A DNA stretch of 64,000 bases from Candidatus Gracilibacteria bacterium GN02-872 (GTDB taxonomy: Bacteria > Patescibacteriota > Gracilibacteria > BD1-5 > UBA6164): contig MOLU01000006.1 of assembly GCA_003260325.1 (NCBI GenBank), positions 1 to 64,000 on the forward strand. Reading direction: 5' to 3'. The notes below the pieces were generated by a model. It did not search any database. It was not told the origin of the DNA and saw nothing but the letters and a program-made list of their open reading frames with translations. This document shows positions 9,415 to 19,954 of the stretch, piece by piece. Made by a program: the position numbers and the translations under genes. How positions within the stretch are numbered: position 1 is the stretch's first letter; each line of letters begins with the position of its first letter.

Positions 9415-11352
9415 ATGAAAATATTTCCAAACGAAAAATTAGCTCAAAAAGCTTATTTTAAAAATTTCAAAGAAGTACAAGATTTTTATGATTTTTCTAT
9501 AAAAAACTTTGAAGAATTTTGGGAAAAACAAGCTCACGAAAATCTAACTTTTTTTGAGAATTTTACTGAAGTTTTAGATGAAAAAGATTATCCAAAAGTA
9601 AGTTGGTTCAAAAACTGAAAAATAAATATTTGTTTTGAAGCTGTTGATAAACAAGCTGAAAAAAATCCTGATAAAATAGCGATTATTTTTGTGTGAGAAC
9701 CTTGAGATGAAGAAAAAGTCACATATAAAGAACTTCAAAAAAAAGTTTGTAAATCAGCAAATTTATTAAAAAACATTTGAGTAAAAAAGTGAGACAAAGT
9801 TGTCTTTTATATGCCTCAAATTCTTGAAACTATTTATTTAATGCTTGCTTGTTTACGTATTTGAGCAATTCACTCAATAGTTTTTGGTTGATTTTCAGCA
9901 GCAAGTTTGCAGGATAGAATTGAGGATTTGGAAGCTGATTTTTTGATTACAGCTGATTGAGCCTTCCGTAAAGGAAAACCTTATCTTTTAAAAAATATTG
10001 CGGACGAAGCCTTGATTAATTCAAAACACAAAGTAAAGAAAACTTTAATTGTTCGTAGAAATTTTGAAAAAATAAATATTTCTGAAAACGATGTGATTTA
10101 TAATGAAGAAATAGATAAACAAAATGAAATTTGTGATTTTGAAAAAATAGATAGCGAAGATATAAGTTTCATTTTATATACTTCTTGAAGCACGGGAAAG
10201 CCAAAATGAATTATTCATTCTACAACTTGATATGCACTTTGGACAAAACTCACAACAAAATGGGTTTTTGACCTTCATAAAGACGATATTTTCTTTTCTA
10301 CTGCGGATATAGGTTGGATTACAGGACACAGTTATACAGTTTACTGACCACTTTTAAATGGTTGAACAACTCTTATTTATGAGTGAAATCCACTTTTTCC
10401 AAAAGAAGACAGAATTTGGGAAATAATAGAAAAATACAAAGTTTCAAAGTTTTATACAGCTCCGACTTTGATTAGGCTTTTGCACAAAACTGGGGAAAAT
10501 TTACCAAAAAATTTTGATTTATCAAGTTTGAAAGTTTTGTGAAGTGTTTGAGAGCCAATTGACAGTGAAACTTGGGATTGGTATTTTGAAACAGTTGGAA
10601 ACAAAAAAGCTTCTATTGCTGATACTTACTGGCAAACTGAAACTGGAGGGCACATCATAGCACCATTTCCTTTTGCTATTCCCATGAAAAAAAGGTCTGC
10701 AGGCTTCCCTTTACCTGGAATTTGTTGAGAAATAGTTGATAAAAATTGAAAAAAACTTTGAGTTGAAGAAAATTGATTTTTTGTGATTTCAAAGCCTTGG
10801 CCAGCTATGGCTCGATGAATTTGGTGAGATAATGAAAAGTTTGTAAAAGCATATTTTTCAGATATTTTTAGAGAAGGAAAACCTTTATATTTTTCTGGAG
10901 ATGGCTGATTTTATGATAAAGATGGATATATTTTTATCACTGGAAGAATTGATGATGTTATAAATATTTCAGGGCACAAAATTTGAATTGCTGAAGTGGA
11001 AGACATAGTTGATAAAAATGAAAATATTGCAGAATGTGCACTTGTTTGAATTCCTGATGAATTGACCTGAGAAGCACTTTTTGGATTTTTGGTTTTGAAA
11101 GATAAAAAAAATATTTCAAACACAGATTTACTGCAAGAGCTCAACACTTCTCTTAGAAAAGAAATTTGACCAATTGTTTCACTTAAAAATATTTTAATAA
11201 TTTCAGAATTGCCAAAAACCAGAAGTGGAAAAATTGTGCGAAGAGTGCTGAGAAACCTGGCAAAATGAAAAGAAATAGAATGAGATTTAAGCACTGTTGA
11301 AAATAAGGAAGTTTTATGAATAATACAAGAAAAAATCAAAAATTTTAATTAA
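9415..11352 (+). CDS. acs: Acetyl-CoA synthetase (AMP-forming)
   Basis: 645 aa, the normal length. It activates acetate with ATP and CoA to acetyl-CoA. The N-terminal ACAS_N region ([20 protein letters not shown]) is followed by the AMP-binding motif YTSGSTGKPKG near residue 255, [21 protein letters not shown] and SGDGG. The C-terminal [11 protein letters not shown] near residue 605 carries the lysine that is acetylated in well-studied homologues. About thirty glycines are TGA, several inside these motifs. It has its own promoter and no SD. Acetate use, or energy yield by running in reverse, is inferred. It is the largest metabolic enzyme in the window. Confidence 0.95.
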
Positions 11353-11366
11353 TAAATTTAAAAAAC

Positions 11367-11734
11367 ATGATAAATACATCAAATACAAACTCTCAACTTT
11401 TTTAGAGATTATTGATTGGATTGAGGAAAATCCAAATATTTTAATGCAAAAAGTTTGTGATGAAAAAAATGATATAAAAAACTGAGCAAAGCTTATAGTT
11501 CGTGAAAGTCAGTCTGCAATTTTGATTTCTGAATGAAAAATAGCTGATAGTTTTGAAGCTGGAAGTCATAGCCTTTCTACTAAAAATATTCCTATTTTAT
11601 CACAAATAAAAGGTTGGAAGCATGGTTTTGAAAGTCCTTTTAAGGCTGATGTTTATTTTTTCTCAACAAAACAATTTGTAAATGCAAAAAAGCAAACTTG
11701 TAAAAGTTTGCTTTTTATAATTTTTACATTTTAG
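11367..11734 (+). pseudogene. Broken SPFH (YdjI-like, 'virion core protein') gene
   Basis: From ATG 11367 the frame stops at once in CTT-TTT-TAG (11397-11405). Adding one T to the T-run restores FLEIIDWIEENPN, followed by the family landmarks KNGAKLIVRESQSAIL, EGKIADSFEAG, LKGW-like QIKGWKHGFESPF and ADVYFFSTKQF. The gene then ends after about 115 codons, with its tail lying in a terminator stem, whereas intact family members continue for 200 or more residues. So it is both frameshifted and truncated. TGA-Gly codons (NGAK, EGK) show it was resident before decay. The frameshift could be a sequencing error; the truncation could not. Confidence 0.75.
11687..11722 (+). terminator. Terminator at the end of the SPFH remnant
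   Basis: AAAGCAAACTT-GTA-AAAGTTTGCTTTTT is a near-perfect 11-bp hairpin with a T tract. Confidence 0.85.
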
Positions 11735-11735
11735 C

Positions 11736-11763
11736 TTGACATTTTTTTAGATTTTAATATTAT
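11736..11763 (+). promoter_or_regulatory. Promoter of the tetR-hydrolase block
   Basis: Perfect TTGACA (11736-11741) and TATTAT (11758-11763) with 16 bp between, 46 bp upstream of the regulator ATG. Confidence 0.8.
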
Positions 11764-11769
11764 TATTGC

Positions 11770-11783
11770 ATAACAGCTGTTAT
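11770..11783 (+). promoter_or_regulatory. Palindromic operator candidate for the TetR-like regulator
   Basis: ATAACAG/CTGTTAT is a perfect 14-bp palindrome just downstream of the -10, the usual place for autorepression by a TetR-type dimer. A weaker symmetry extends outward. Binding is inferred. Confidence 0.45.
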
Positions 11784-11809
11784 ATTACATAAGTTATAAT
11801 ATTAAAAAT

Positions 11810-12343
11810 ATGCCAAAATCGATGACAATTACCAAAGAAATCATTATAAAGACAGCCTTTGAAATGGTTAGAAAAGAAGGATTTGCAGTGCTTTCAGCTC
11901 GAAATATTGCTAAGAAAATAGGTTGTTCTACACAACCGATTTATTGGTCATACAAAAATATGGATGATCTCAAAGCTGAAGTTTGTCAAAAAGCTTTGTC
12001 ACATCTCAAAAATACTATGTGTCAATACAAAAAAACAGGCAATCCATTTTTGGACTTGGGGCTTGGATATGTGCATATGGCTCACATCGAACCTGCTCTA
12101 TTCAAAGCAGTTTATATAGATAATATTATGAAAGTAAAAATGATTGACATTATTCCTGAAAATAAGGAGGTTATAGAGTTAATGAAAAATACTGAGGATT
12201 TTCAAAAAATGTCTGATAAAGGAATAAAAAATATTTTTTCTAGATCATGGATGTTGGCCCATGGTATAGCTTCTCTGGTAGCTGTTGGAATGTTTGTTTA
12301 TGATGAAGAAAAGATTTTGGAGATTATTAGGGATTATAATTAA
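11810..12343 (+). CDS. TetR/AcrR family transcriptional regulator
   Basis: 177 aa, MPKSMTITKEIIIKTAFEMV. The N-terminal 60 residues form a TetR helix-turn-helix (GFAVLSARNIAKKIGCSTQP, then IYWSYKNMDDLK). The rest is a helical ligand-binding/dimer domain with LFKAVYIDNIM and a C-terminal WMLAHGIASLVAVG. All eight glycines use GGN and none TGA, unlike resident genes, so recent arrival from a standard-code donor is likely. It is first in a row of five co-directional genes, seven bases from the next, and downstream of a palindromic operator candidate. It probably represses this cluster. The ligand is unknown. Confidence 0.85.
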   Translation: MPKSMTITKEIIIKTAFEMVRKEGFAVLSARNIAKKIGCSTQPIYWSYKNMDDLKAEVCQKALSHLKNTMCQYKKTGNPFLDLGLGYVHMAHIEPALFKAVYIDNIMKVKMIDIIPENKEVIELMKNTEDFQKMSDKGIKNIFSRSWMLAHGIASLVAVGMFVYDEEKILEIIRDYN

Positions 12344-12349
12344 AAAAAT

Positions 12350-13168
12350 ATGAATGATATGAAACACAAGACCATAGAAAATAATGGAAATACTATTCAT
12401 TATTATGTGAGTGGAAAAGAGAGTGGAGAAACAATAGTTTTTCTGCATCCTGCTTTTAGTGATCACAGATGTTTTGATAAACAGATAGATTTTTTCTCCC
12501 AAGATTATCAGGTAATCACACTTGATATGTTAGGACACGGTTTGACAGGTGTAGGAAAATCAAAAGACAAGCTAATTGACACTGCCACACATATTGCAGA
12601 AATTCTCAAAGTTGAGAATAAAGACAAACTGCACATTATCTGAGTTTCCCTTGGTTCATTGCTTGCACAAGATTTTGCACTAAAATATCCTGATAAAATA
12701 TTGTCTCTAACAGCTCTTGGAGGCTATAATATCAATAAGGAGCAGAAAGAAATTGCCAAAGCACAAGGCAAAGAAATTTTTAAATGGCTGTTTAAAATGA
12801 TTTTTTCAATGGATTCATTTCATAAATATGTAGCGAAAACTTCTGCTATAAATCCAACTGAACAAATCCGAGCTTATGAAAGTGCGAAACATTTCTCAAG
12901 AAAATCATTTGATACTATGTCTGGATTAAACAAGTTGATGGCTGACAGGATTGTTCAAAGAAGCTTTCCATTATTAATTTTGGTTGGTGAGAAAGATAGT
13001 GAATTAATGATAAAAGCCGCTAAACAGTGGTACAATGACGAGCCGACAAATAGTAATCTTGTCATCATTAAAAATGCGGGACATTGTGCTAATATGGACA
13101 ATGCTGAGGATTTTAACAATATAGTCAAGAGTTTTATAGTTGGAAAACCAATAAATAGTAATTTTTAA
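12350..13168 (+). CDS. Alpha/beta hydrolase
   Basis: 272 aa starting MNDMKHKTIENNGNTIHYYV. It shows the alpha/beta hydrolase order: HPAFSDHRCFDKQ oxyanion region, LDMLGHGLTG, nucleophile elbow GVSLG (Ser near residue 100), acidic residue in LVGEKDSE and catalytic His in NAGHCANMDNAEDF. Only one of about sixteen glycines is TGA (12641-12643), and it is the first Gly of the nucleophile elbow, so the gene would look split under the standard code. Second gene of the acquired block. Substrate unknown. Confidence 0.88.
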
Positions 13169-13179
13169 AGATTAATAAA

Positions 13180-14022
13180 ATGAATACTAAATCAAAAACT
13201 TTTAGAAATATCGCAATATTTAGCTTTGTAGCTGTTATTTGTGGTTGGATAGGTGTTGGTGTAAATAATTTGCTTGGGGAACCTTCAAATTTGGAATCAC
13301 CTGGAGCTTTGATTTTTATTGCTACACCACTTTTGTGTACGATTTTACTTCGTCTTTTTGGATGAGATGGCTGGAAAGACCTTCCCATAAAGCCAAATTT
13401 CAAACAAAATACTTATTGGTATCTGCTCGCTTTTGCAATCTATCCTGTAGTAATCGGTGTAACATTATTTTTTGGAAATTTGATGGGTTGGGCAGATGCA
13501 AGTAAATTTAGTATTGTAGCATATTTGCCTATTTTTGCAGCTGCTTTTTTGCCTGAATTTGTCAAAAATATCTTTGAAGAATCAGTTTGGAGAGGATATC
13601 TCACTGTAAAAATGGAGCAACTTACCAAAAATGAATGGTTGATATATTTGGTTGTAGCTTTGGTTTGGCAAATCTGGCATTTACCATATTATTTGATATT
13701 TTTAGATGATGCTTATCTTGCAAAGTTTTTCCCTTATGGTGAAGTTTTGTTTGTTATAATATGATTTTTTGTGATTGGAGTTTGGACTATTATGTATACT
13801 GAAATATTTTTCCTTTCTCATTCGCTCTGGTTGGTTGTTTTGATGCACACAATGGAAGATGCTTTAAATCCACTTATTTCAGAAGGATTTGTAAATATTC
13901 CCTCTGAATACAATTGGCTGATTTCCCCAAGCTTGTGAATAATTCCATTGACAATATATTTATGTGTTGGATTGTATTTGAGGAAAATTCGTAAAAAAAG
14001 AGACAGACAACAAAATAAGTAA
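13180..14022 (+). CDS. CPBP family intramembrane metalloprotease (CAAX protease type)
   Basis: 280 aa, about eight membrane segments. The active-site motifs of the family are present: EESVWRGYL (EExxxR), WQIWHLPYYL (second His motif) and HTMEDA (third). Such proteases are linked in bacteria to bacteriocin immunity or maturation, or to anchored-protein processing. Three TGA codons encode Gly (after FG at 13363, and at 13762 and 13938), all outside the catalytic motifs. Eleven bases separate it from the hydrolase, suggesting one transcript. Part of the low-TGA block. Confidence 0.85.
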
Positions 14023-14059
14023 TTTAAACTTTCTTTTTTTTAAAAAATCAATAGAATAA

Positions 14060-14154
14060 TTATAACTTATGAAAAAATAGCCACTAATATCAATGGTGAA
14101 AAATCACAAAACGGAGACTCATCCAAAGTAGAAATTTTCATTTCAGTGAAGTAA
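14060..14154 (+). pseudogene. Possible 3' remnant of an unidentified gene
   Basis: A short open stretch with no start codon reads ITYEKIATNINGEKSQNGDS-SKVEIFISVK and then TAA. Its composition is protein-like and it lies in a 200-bp gap of the acquired block. No family can be named; chance is possible. Confidence 0.2.
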
Positions 14155-14223
14155 TCTTCTGTTTGACAAATGGTTAATTGGATATTGTTTTATAAGCTGT
14201 TTTAATTTTTAAATACAATACAT

Positions 14224-15015
14224 ATGCAAACAACTCCTTCTCATCCGTGGAAATTTTTTATACTTGTTTGGATAATGAGTTTGCCTTTTTGGATTGCCTC
14301 ATATTATATACAAGGAAGTAATTTACCAGATAATTTACCTCTAACCGATATTGGAGCCGCACTTACACCTATGATTGCAGCAGCTATTTTGAGATACAAA
14401 GAGGGTGGAACGCAAGCTGTTAAACATCTTTTTGCTCGTACTTTTGATATTTCTCGCATACGAAATAAAAAATGGTTGTGGGTTGCTGTTTTTCTCTTTC
14501 CTCTTTTGTATGTTTTGACATTTATTGTACAAGATTTATCAGGATTTTCTGTGGGAAAATTTGTTTTTCCTTCACTTATGGTATTGTTAGGAACACTTGT
14601 TATGTTTTTTATAGCAGCAACCGTAGAGGAATTAGGTTATGCAGCTTATGCAACAGAAGCATTACAAAAAAAGTATAATTCTTTGATGACTGCATTGATA
14701 ATTGGAGTACCTTGGGCATTGTGGCATCTGAATTCTATGATACAAGTGGGACAAACGCCTCTGCTTATTATTTGGGGATTGCTTGGTACAGTAGCAGTTA
14801 GAGTATTATATGTATGGTTGTTTAACAATACTTATGCTTCGGTCTTTGCACTTATTTTGTGTCATACAATTGCCAATACGGCTCGTACCAATTATCCTGG
14901 TGGACGCTCTGCATACGAATTGGGGGAAGGAATGATAGCCTATTGAATAATTATCATAGTAACAATTATTATAATATGTATTTATGGAAAGGATTTGGGC
15001 AGAAAAATTAAATAA
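14224..15015 (+). CDS. CPBP family intramembrane metalloprotease (CAAX protease type), second copy
   Basis: 263 aa, MQTTPSHPWKFFILVWIMSL, with about eight membrane helices. Motifs are VEELGYAAYATEAL (EExxxxx, with Arg of the classical EExxxR not present at the usual place), VPWALWHLN and CHTIANTA. It is only distantly like the neighbour at 13180 and is a different subfamily, not a tandem duplicate. A single TGA at 14944-14946 falls before the last helix. Read as Gly, it allows another membrane segment and a basic tail GKDLGRKIK. The missing Arg should be confirmed by alignment. Confidence 0.75.
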
Positions 15016-15114
15016 AATAAATTTTATTATTAACAAAATTATAGTAATTATAATATAAAAAATATTTATTGGAAACTTATAAAATAAATAAAAATAAAAT
15101 TAAAATTTAAAAAT

Positions 15115-16098
15115 ATGAATACAGACACAAAAACTTCAATGTATGATAATTGCTGGGATAAAATTTTTCCACAAAGTGATAAAGTTAATCATCAAAAAAT
15201 ATCATTTAAAAACCGCTATGGTATCAATCTTGTTGGAGATTTATATTTCCCAAAAAATATTGAAGATAAGAAACTTTCTGCTCTTGCTATTTGTGGTGGA
15301 TTTGGAGCAGTAAAAGAACAAGCTTCAGGTTTTTATGCACAAACAATGGCAGAGAGATGATTTGTAACTTTGGCTTTTGATCCTTCTTACACAGGTGAAA
15401 GTGGAGGAGAGCCTCGTAATGTAGCTTCTCCTGATATCAATACTGAAGATTTTTCTGCTGCTGTTGATTGTTTGGGACTTCAAGTCTTTGTGGATAGAGA
15501 AAAAATATGAATTATTGGTATTTGTGGTTGGGGAGGATTTGCTCTTAATGCTACAGCTATAGATACACGTATAAAGGCAGTAGCAACAATAGTAATGTAT
15601 GATATGTCACGTATTTTTAGTAAGGGATATTTTGACAGCAATACACCTGAAATGCGTTTGGAAATGAAGCGTTCACTTAATGAGCTTCGTTGGACAGATG
15701 CTGAAACAGGAATACCTACCAAAGGTCAACCTTTACCTGAAGCTGCACCTGAAGGAGCTCCACAATTTTTAAAAGATTACATAGATTTTTATAAAACTTC
15801 AAGAGGTTTTCATGAACGTTCAGTTTCTAATCAAGTTTGGACAGCTACAACATTACTTTCATTTATGAATTTTCCTTTGTTATCATATATAAATGAAATC
15901 AATGTTCCAACTCTTATTATTGCAGGAGAAAATTCTCATTCTCGTTATATGAGCGAAGACACCTATAAAGCTATAGGAACAGAAAATAAAGAATTACTTG
16001 TTATTCCTAATGCTAAACATACTGACTTTTATGACAATAAAGCAGGGATCATTCCATTTAATAAGTTAGAAATATTTTTTAAAGAAAATTTAAAATAA
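15115..16098 (+). CDS. Alpha/beta hydrolase (YcjY/dienelactone-hydrolase-like) with Cys nucleophile
   Basis: 327 aa. The N-terminal region ISFKNRYGINLVGDLYFP is followed by AFDPSYTGESGGEPRN. The elbow GICGWGG has cysteine where serine is usual. The acid lies in IIAGENSHSRY and the His in PNAKHTDFYD. This sequence type, with Cys in the elbow, is common in Bacteroidales and Clostridia of animal-associated communities. Two glycines are TGA (15358, in MAERGF, and 15508, in EKIGIIG); the other twenty or so are GGN. Last gene of the acquired block. Substrate unknown. Confidence 0.85.
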
Positions 16099-16208
16099 AT
16101 AAAATAGAATACTTTTAAACTATAATGCAAGCCTAAAAATTTGCTTTTTTAGCTTTCTATCTATAATTTCAATGTTTTGGATTTTAAATAAGCACAAAAA
16201 TTTATAAA

Positions 16209-16586
16209 ATGATAGAAAATATTTTAGAAAAGCTTAAAAAAAGAGCTGAAGAAATAGCAATAGATGGACAAGAAACAGTTCAAGAAGTTTATGATTCAGA
16301 TGATGATCTTTATAAAAGAGCTTTTTGGTCATTTAAAAAATGATTAGAATGAAAATTTCAAGAAATAATTTCTAAAGGAGAAAATATTTATAAAACTAAA
16401 GTAATTCCTGAAGAACAAAATTTTTGAATTTGACTTTGAGAGTTTCGAAACATAGCTATGAAATGGATGCAAAAAACAGATAAAATAAACGAAATGTTAG
16501 CTCATAAAGAAGCAAAATATAAAGAATATTATCTAAAACTCTCTAGAGAAAATAATGAAAGTGTTACTGATGATATACAGTTTTAA
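16209..16586 (+). CDS. Hypothetical protein, 125 aa
   Basis: MIENILEKLKKRAEEIAIDG, a largely helical, charged soluble protein containing several TGA-Gly codons (for example KKGLEGKF and FGIGLGEF). That marks it as resident, unlike the block just upstream. It has its own downstream terminator. No family recognised. Confidence 0.65.
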
Positions 16587-16625
16587 AAGAAAAAAGAAAG
16601 ATTTTTAAAAAATCTTTCTTTTTTA
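16586..16625. terminator. Bidirectional terminator
   Basis: AAAAAAGAAAGATTTTT and its complement AAAAATCTTTCTTTTTT form a long stem between the convergent genes at 16209 and 16623. Confidence 0.75.
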
Positions 16626-17018
16626 GTAAACAAAATCAACCTTTATTTTTTTATTTCAAAATTTTTTTGAAATTTCAGATTCTCTGACACAAACAACCTC
16701 ATCAACTCAAGAAAATCTTTCAAAAATTTCTTCAAAACTCACTTCAGCTCATTCAAAAGTAGCAAGTTCATAAATCCCCTCTTCATAACTTTCTCAGATT
16801 ATCTCTATTTTATGCTCAGATTCGATACTGATATCATAATGCAAAATCTCAAAATTTTCTCTAAAACTATCAATTATTTCTTTTGAAGAGCTTAATTCAG
16901 TTTCTCAAAAAAAGAAAATATTTTTATTTCAGTCTTTAGCTAAAGATTCTACAAAATCGAAATCAAGTTCAACTTCTGGAGATCATTTTAGAGTTATATT
17001 TCAAGCAAATTTATTCAT
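16623..17018 (-). CDS. Hypothetical protein, 131 aa
   Basis: MNKFAGNITLKGSPEVELDF. Mixed alpha/beta composition, with a segment KNIFFFGETELSSSKEIIDS that may form a strand-helix unit, and an acidic middle. It is the last gene of the galU-yvcK-fhs operon, 17 bp after fhs. No family recognised. Confidence 0.65.
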
Positions 17019-17035
17019 AATTTTTAGTTAAGTTT

Positions 17036-18709
17036 TTAATTTAATCCTACAATTTCTCCTTTCTCATCAATATCTATTTTTAGAGCATTTGGAGATTTAG
17101 GAAGTCAAGGCATAGTCATAATATTTCAAGCAAAAGCGACTACAAATCCAGCTCAAGCAGAAACACTCAAATCAGTGATATTTATAAAAAAATCTTTTGG
17201 CCTTCAAAGAAGACTCGGATCATCTGAAAGTGAAACCGGAGTTTTAGCTATACAAACAGGAAAATCTCAAAATCAAAGTTTCTCTAGATTTTTTATTGAT
17301 TCTTCAGCTTTTTGAGAATATTTTACTCAACTTCATCAATAAATTTCAGTAACTATTTTTTCTATTTTTTGCTTTAAGGAAATATTTTTTTCATATAAAA
17401 AATCAAAATTATTTTCAGAATTTTCTAAAATATTTACTAGTTTTTTTGCTAAATTAGTCATTCCATCTCATCATTTTGCAAATCACTCTCAAACTTCAAA
17501 AGAAACTCATTTTTTTGTGGCAAAATTTTTTACAAAATTTATTTCTTCATCAGTATCAGTTGAAAATTTGTTTAAGCAAATGATGATTGGTAAGCCATAT
17601 TTTGAAATATTTTCAATATGTTTTTCTAAATTTACAATTCATTTTTGCAAAGCTTCTAAATCAGGTTTCTCTAAGTTTTCAAGACTAACTCAAGCATTAT
17701 ATTTAATAGAATTGATTGTAGAGACTAAAACTACAGCATCTGGTTTCAGATCACCAATTCTACATTTTATATCAAAAAATTTCTCAGCTCAAAGATCAGA
17801 CCCAAATCAAGCCTCTGTAATAACAAAATCACTTACTTTTAGTGCTGTTTTTGTGGCTATTAAGCTATTACATCAGTGTGCGATGTTTGCAAAAGGTCAT
17901 CCGTGCACAAAACAAGGAGTATTTTCAAGAGTTTGAACGATATTTGGCTTTATAGCTTCTTTGAGCAGAGCCGTCATTGCTCACTCTATTTTTAAATCCT
18001 TTACTTTAAGCGGTTTTCAATCTAAATCATAAGCAAAAATTATTTCTGAAATCTTTTTCTTCAAATCAAAAATATCCTTAGCCAAGCAAAAAATAGCCAT
18101 TATTTCTGAAGCTGTTGTAATCATCGCGCTTGAAGAAATATTTTCTGATGGTGAATTTTTTCCATCAGAAGAATAACTAAATTTACGAAGTGCTCTATCA
18201 TTCACATCAAAAGCTCTTTTCCAAACAATATTTTTTGTATCTATTTTCAGTTCATTTCAATGAAAAATATGGTTATCAATCGCAGCAGAGAGCAGTAAGT
18301 GAGCCGAAGTTATAGCGTGAAAATCTCAAGTAAAGTGTAAATTTATATCTTCCATCGGAACAATTTGAGAGTATCATCCTCAAGTTGCTCATCACTTCAA
18401 TCAAAAAACTGGTCAAAGAGCTGGTTCTCTCAAACAAATTGCTGATTTTTTACCTATTTTCCACATAGCTTGACCAAGTCAAATCGTTGTTGTTGTCTTA
18501 CCTTCTCAAGCAGGAATTGGATTACAAGCCGTAACTAAAATAAGTTTTCAATTTTTATTATTTTTTATCTTTTGTAGAAATTCACTACTTAGTTTTGCTT
18601 TATTTGTTCAGTAAAGTTCTAGATATTTTTCATCAATATCAAGTTTTTTTGCGATTTCTCTGATATCAAGTTTTTTCGCATTTTTAGAAATTTCTATATC
18701 TGAAAGCAT
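17036..18709 (-). CDS. fhs: Formate--tetrahydrofolate ligase
   Basis: 557 aa, normal length. It makes 10-formyl-THF from formate, ATP and THF. The N-terminal [12 protein letters not shown] is followed by the P-loop region [20 protein letters not shown], then [30 protein letters not shown], and FVHGGPFANIAHGCNS. All match the family closely, with glycines often TGA. It sits between yvcK and a hypothetical gene with 24- and 17-bp gaps, so one operon. It would supply one-carbon units for purines or fMet without a full folate pathway visible here. Confidence 0.96.
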
Positions 18710-18733
18710 TAAAATCAAATTTTAAAAAATATT

Positions 18734-19936
18734 TTATTTATCAAAAAATAATTTTCAAAGTAAATTTAAAAGTTTTACTTTACTATGTTTATAAAAGCTT
18801 TTTTCATCAAGTAAATCAGCTTCTATAAGTTTTATTTTTCTTCTTTCCAATTCTTTTTTTTCTCAATTTGAAACAAAAAGATAATCTCAACCTTTTACTG
18901 AAATATCGCTTTTAAAGGCTTCTAGTTCAGATTTTGATAAAACTGGTTTTTTATTATTTGCAATAAAATAATCAATTCTTTTTCACAAAAATCTTTCTAT
19001 TTTATTTACAAAATCAAGTTGAGTAAGTCACATAGTTTCTCCTCATTTATTTGTATTATTTCAGATGTAAACAATTTTTGCATCGGTTTCACGAATAGAT
19101 TTCTGAACTCAAGAAATTATAAAATTTGAAATAATTGACGTAAACAAATCTCACGGTCAAATAATAATGAAATCTGCTTCTTTAACTGCTTTTCAGACTT
19201 TTTTATGATGAACAGCATCGACTGAACTATCCATCAATTCTAAATCAGCAATTCCTGAAGTATAATTTGCTTCATTGCTTATTTTATCTTGGGTTTCAAC
19301 TATTTCTCAATTTCATAAAACAGCTCTGATAAAAGCTTTTCTCGTTGTCACAGGAATAACTGAGGCTTCAACTTTTAGCAATTGATGCATAAAATCAAGC
19401 ATTTTATCATAATTTTTGTCAAAATTAAAATAAAGCGAAGCCATCAAAATATTTCCAAACTTGTGACCTTTTAGAGTTGATTTTATCGGAAGTTTGAAAT
19501 CAAAGACTTTTAAACATTTTTTTTCTAAATATTTATAAAGTTTTGCTTCTTTACTTGTAGTAAAGTCTTCTAACTCACTTTTAAAATCATTTTTTATTCA
19601 GAAAAATAATATTTCTTTGTGAACTTGAGAAAATAAATCAAAAATTGTAAAATCTGAAATATCTCATTCATTTAAAAAAGTATATTCAAAAACTAGCTTA
19701 AAGTAGTCTTTATATTTAGATTTTGAAAGCGAAAACAAACATCTTCTTAAATCTCAAGGAGGAGGCAAATGTAAGCCAAGCTCACTATCAAAAAGTCTCA
19801 TCAATTCTCAAGTTGTTCTTCAATCATCACTCATAGAAACTATTGAAGAAATCTCTATTTTATCTCAAAAAGCCTTATTCATTCAGTCAAGTAAGTTTGA
19901 TTGTCAGTTTCCTCATCAAATTGTTGTTATTTTCAT
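18734..19936 (-). CDS. YvcK/CofD-like protein (gluconeogenesis factor family)
   Basis: 400 aa. Conserved features: TIGGGNGQSNLLDG at the N-terminus, SMSDDGRTTGELM, HLPPPGDLRR, KGHKFGNILMAS, IIGPGDLFTSI and VYIGNNTNKGGETMGLT. YvcK proteins bind UDP-sugars and influence carbon flow and cell-wall synthesis in Bacillus and Mycobacterium. Placement directly after galU, which makes UDP-glucose, fits that idea. The middle part is longer than in compact homologues. Second gene of the operon, 18 bp after galU. Confidence 0.85.
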
Positions 19937-19954
19937 ATTTTTTAAAGTTATTTT

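Noticed and set aside
9415..11352. TGA as tryptophan (code 4)
   Set aside because: TGA falls on conserved glycines such as YTSGSTGKPKG, while tryptophans are TGG, so code 25 fits and code 4 does not.
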